Notes under the pieces: model-generated
What the model saw: the letters and a program-made list of their open reading frames with translations, nothing else
Databases searched by the model: none
Told to the model about the DNA's origin: nothing
Shown here: positions 60,401 through 64,000 of the stretch, one piece after another
Layout of the letters: every line of letters begins with the position of its first letter
Position numbering within the stretch: the first letter of the stretch is position 1
Made by a program: the position numbers and the translations under genes
Source: Lasiosphaeria ovina
Taxonomy: Eukaryota > Ascomycota > Sordariomycetes > Sordariales > Lasiosphaeriaceae
Direction: 5' to 3'
Assembly: GCA_033439765.1 (NCBI GenBank)
Contig: JAULSN010000004.1
Span: 5,590,001-5,654,000, forward strand
DNA: 64,000 bases

Positions 60401-63400
60401 AAGAATACGCACTAGCCTAAACCGGCAACTCATATTTCGCTCTTTCGGTGTCTGTTTTTGGCGCGGTGTCCAAGTCGAGTCAACTGTCGCTGTATCGGCT
60501 GAATCCCCGAGGCTTCAACCTAGACTCGCTTTCGTCTCAAAGAAACTTGAACTGGCAAGTGAAGTTTTCTAGAACCTCACCAGCTTCTTAGTGCCGTAGA
60601 GAGGAAATTATTCGTGTAGGATGGCCGGAGCCCCTTGGTGAGCTGGCTGCGCGCGCCCGCCTCGCAACCAACCCTAAATGTCTGGATTCCTCGCTTGGGC
60701 GCCAACGCCAAGGCCACGACACAGATGCGCGGAGGCTTCTCGCGCAAATACCGAGTGAGAGCGAGACAAGTCAGAGTCGGTGCTGACGCTGGCACTGGCG
60801 CTGGCGCATCGCATACATGAGCCGTTTGCTGCCTCTACCCTGATGGTGCCGTTGGCGTCGGCACATCCTCGAGTCCAGTCCCGGTAGCAAACCACCTCGT
60901 CACCCTCCTCGCAACCCGCCCGCGTAACCGACACTCTGGAACACGTCTCCGGGTTTCTGGGGAAGCGCCTCATGTTGTGCATCCAAGATGGGGTGGCCAA
61001 GGTACCTACATACCTGCCTTAGGTATAGTACCGGGTAGTACAGGCGTTGTATCTGTCAACCACCAACCTAACCTAGAAGAGGGGTCTTACGAACGGGCTT
61101 TATTGAAGCCCCGATCACACTTTTCGCTCCCGCGACAATGACTCGAAACCCTGCCCATGTATCTGCTCTTTTCTGCGTTTGCTTCCTCTTTCTGATTTCG
61201 TTTTCTTAGCTGACCGCGTGGGCGCAACCCCTCCTCGGTCCTCAAGGGTCGGTCCTCAAGGTGCATTGCTTACCTCACCTTGCGCGGCTTCTCGCCAGGC
61301 CCTTTCAACAGAGATTTCACACATCTCCTCTTTTTTTCTCTTTTGTGCGCGAGACGCCGAGCAGACTCCGAGGAAACACATTGGAATAAGGCTGCCGCTG
61401 TTAGCGAGTCATTAAAACTCTTGCTGGGCTGTTAGAATTCTTTCGGGTTTATTTCCCATTTGGAGATCTGCAGAAAGGCCGATTCTAGCGCGCACGAGGA
61501 CCTGAGCCGATAGCTACGGGACATCAGGGAAAGCGTCTGATATGGAGCCATCACTGGAGTTTATTGTTCTTCTTCTTCTTCCCCGGATTCCTCCCAAGTC
61601 TTGGGACTGACGCTATCCAGAAACGAGTGCTTCAGAGACGAATCTCTTTGAGGGTTAGGGCTCAGCACGACTTCGCTAGGGCCCATCACGACTTCAACAT
61701 CACTTCGGCCCTGGAATCGCGGTTTTTCCCGGCAGCTCCGCCGCCTAGCTCCGCTCCCCAGCGAGCCCCAGCTTGGATTCGGGAAGGTGACAGCTGGGCT
61801 TAACGTTCCAAGGCATTACGAACAAGCACTAGTGAATTAGCGTACCGAATCCTGCGGTAACCCAGTGCCTCAGGGCCGCCTTGTCGAGTTGAAGAGCCGA
61901 GAGTCCCCGAGGGGAAAGGAAGACTAACGTCGGTATCATGGTTGCGACGACGAAGAGGGCACTGCAGACAAAGCATGAGAGTCGACGGGAGGATGTCCAA
62001 GAATGTCGAAATCTTCTCACCTACTCGGCACCTACCTTGAATATCTGCTTAGACCAAGTCCATTCCAACTGCTATAATCTATCTAAAATTACCACACTCA
62101 AGTCCGTATAACCTTATTTGTGGTACCTGACTTGAGCTACCTTAATTACTACCTAGTACCTACCCCTCCGATCACATGGCAGATAATTCCATCCAACGTT
62201 ACGCTGTAGGGTAATCTCGGCGACTTGGTGATGTCACAGCCTATTTATTTCCCGGAACTTGAAGACCACGCTTAAGACTCTCTTTGGCCATGGTAATATT
62301 AGTCAGGACGTTTCACCTTGTGTTGGTCTACTCTACACAATAAACATATGGGTATATTTCCGTTGCATCATCTTCAAAGCACCGCTAGCAAAAATTCTGG
62401 CTCAAGGGCGTCAAGCCCACTGCCTTTTCCCCATGATAAAATTTCTCCGCTCTAAACCCGTTTTTTTTGCAAAGTTTCTGTGTGGGTTTGGCTTTTCGTT
62501 TCTCCAGCTCACCCCGCACCGAGCTTCCATCTTCTAAGAGTTGAAATGAGGGTGTACCTTGCATGACAGCCCTGAGATGTTGCCACTGCGGTGCCAGACC
62601 ATTGTGAATTTTATTCACCTCGAGAAATGAAGAAATGCGAGATAAACTTCTACTTTTCCACACCATGTTCGGTTTTTTTCTTCTTTGTCTGTTCAAATCG
62701 TACGAGGCGGTCAGGGGAGTGAGGAGGACGCTGAGCTAAGCCGGGACCACGGCCAGAAGCTTCCCCACAAGCCACTTAAGACGAAAAAAACTTATCTGGA
62801 AACTCCGTTTTTTTACCCTCTTGCCCCCCTGAAACCTCCCCTCCCTTGTTAGGAAAGGGCCGCAAATCCGGGGCTCGGTCGCTCGGATGACCTTCCCGAT
62901 AAGCGCGTCCGCACACCGAAGCAAGCCCTTTGATCGCCGCTTCCAAGTTGTCAATCGTGGCTTCTTCACATGCAAGCAAGAAGTGTGCAAAAGGGCTGAA
63001 CAGCAAGGGAGAATGCCATGTAACAAATGACCGCATTGGTTTCTTCTCTTTCTGCCCCTTTTCTAAGCATGGCCATGGATTTCATCCGTATCTCCAGCAA
63101 ACAGAAAAACTGGGCTCCCAGAACTGTGCCCATAGCCAAGCCAAACAAGCTCAAGACGCACGCTAGGCCCGCCCCACGTTTCTCTCTTAGTGAACAGTAT
63201 CAGGTATTCAAAATATGATTAAAATAATTCCAAAAAGGTACAACTAGCAGAACTGTTTTTGATAAACACGAAGAAAAAGAAAATTCGCGGATAATGCCCA
63301 CGAACAGTTCAGATATCCGATCATGTTCGGACATTGGGCTCGAGTTTGCGGGACTCGTCTGGTACAGTACAGGGTTCGATACGTTGGAGTGACCAACCAA

Positions 63401-64000
63401 GAGGCCAACACGTGTCTTTGTGTGTGGCCTTCTTTTGCTTGTTGGTTTCCGCCTTTAAACCATTTGACGGACGGGCTGAGAGATGACTCAAAATGAATGT
63501 GCTGTCTGGTCTGTCTCTCTATCCGTCACTCGCTCTGCAAAATACGTATGACGCCAAGTCTTGTGCGTTTGCGCACGCAGATCATGTTGGTGCTTCACCT
63601 ACCTACCTACTACGTAGTTACGGAATAGGCGGCTGTTCGTTTGCATTCCCCAAGCCAATGTCGTGATGTTTGTCCCCCAATCAGACAAAGGCGCGGCAAG
63701 TTGATGGCAACCCCCGAACGTACTCCGAACGGACACGTTAGGTTGTTGTGCTCTAGGGAGAGAGGAAGCAGGCAGACTTTGCTGGTACCTACCTCGACCC
63801 ATTTGAAGGCATACACTCGTACCTTCCCTCCTGTCAACCCGGCATGGACACCCCACAGATGGCCTGTAACCCTAACCCTGGCGCTCACGTCACTTGATTG
63901 ACATTGTGGTCGAATCTCAGAACTCACACATCGCACGTGCCCATTTGCGAATGCGACGGGCCGCGACCGATCGCCGCTTGTGCACCCACTCGACCAAGTG

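Larger units (their letters stand above)
56937..64000. other. Region upstream of cre-1 to the right edge, no supported gene
   Basis: The left 700 bp is GC-rich and holds the candidate CRE-1 sites and a G21 tract. From 57.7 to 64 kb there are only short overlapping frames. A GCAAG pentamer run sits at 58447-58463, and ACCTACCTACCTAC at 63598. Composition becomes AT-richer around 62050-62400 and 63200-63300. Minus-strand frames at 62385-63036 look weakly protein-like but are not in one frame and match nothing I know. Confidence 0.5.

Noticed and set aside
60674..61000. Minus-strand frame with several cysteines, as in small secreted proteins
   Set aside because: No signal peptide at the start and the second half is a Ser/Ala repeat; evidence too weak.
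62385..63036. Weakly protein-like minus-strand frames
   Set aside because: They are in different frames, interrupted by stops and by homopolymer runs, with no recognisable family; a transposon remnant could not be shown.
1..64000. tRNA, 5S rRNA, U6 snRNA, CRISPR arrays, intact transposons, secondary-metabolite cluster
   Set aside because: Looked for by consensus words (B-box, 5S internal control region, repeat-spacer pattern, transposase or reverse-transcriptase motifs, synthase motifs); none was seen.

Overview
The window looks like nuclear DNA of a filamentous ascomycete (Pezizomycotina, probably Sordariomycetes). The genes carry short spliceosomal introns of roughly 60-120 nt with GTRNGT donors, CTRAC-type branch points and YAG acceptors. 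The best matches by eye are fungal proteins: the CreA/CRE-1 carbon repressor, the NDT80-family regulator VIB-1/XprG, the Arf-GAP Glo3 and the mitochondrial import subunit Tim21. I see no prokaryotic, viral or CRISPR sequence, no recognisable tRNA or 5S rRNA, and no intact transposon. All family assignments are by reading; no search was run.

Layout. At 1-1279 (minus) lies the 5' half of a leucine-rich-repeat-like protein that runs off the left edge. A 14 kb stretch without a supportable gene follows, up to vib-1 (15341-17891, plus), which appears to begin with a 5-nt coding exon before a roughly 0.8 kb intron. A second gene-poor stretch (17.9-32.5 kb) contains an AT-rich, stop-saturated block at about 29.3-31.0 kb that looks like RIP-decayed repeat DNA. 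The gene-dense core is 32.5-42.2 kb: glo3 (minus), tim21 (plus, divergent from glo3), a BTB-plus-bromodomain gene (minus, convergent with tim21) and a three-exon orphan gene (plus). After another 13.5 kb of sparse sequence comes the single-exon cre-1/creA gene (55689-56936, minus). Its upstream side holds a cluster of SYGGRG-type candidate CRE-1 sites and a 21-nt G tract. The remaining 7 kb has no gene I can support.

How the genes relate. Glo3 (COPI retrograde traffic) and Tim21 (TOM-TIM23 link) are housekeeping functions sharing a 1.2 kb intergenic region. VIB-1 and CRE-1 are both transcription factors of nutrient sensing, and in Neurospora VIB-1 is known to act in glucose signalling connected to CRE-1. 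Here they sit on one 42 kb segment, each flanked by unusually long non-coding DNA. Much of that DNA is low-complexity (polypyrimidine, CA/GA, pentamer and heptamer repeats, A/T/G tracts), with short palindromes and dispersed TAGG/CCTA tetramers.

Limits. Exon borders were placed by hand from splice consensus and phase. Long spurious open frames are common in this GC-moderate DNA, so small or many-exon genes in the sparse stretches could have been missed.
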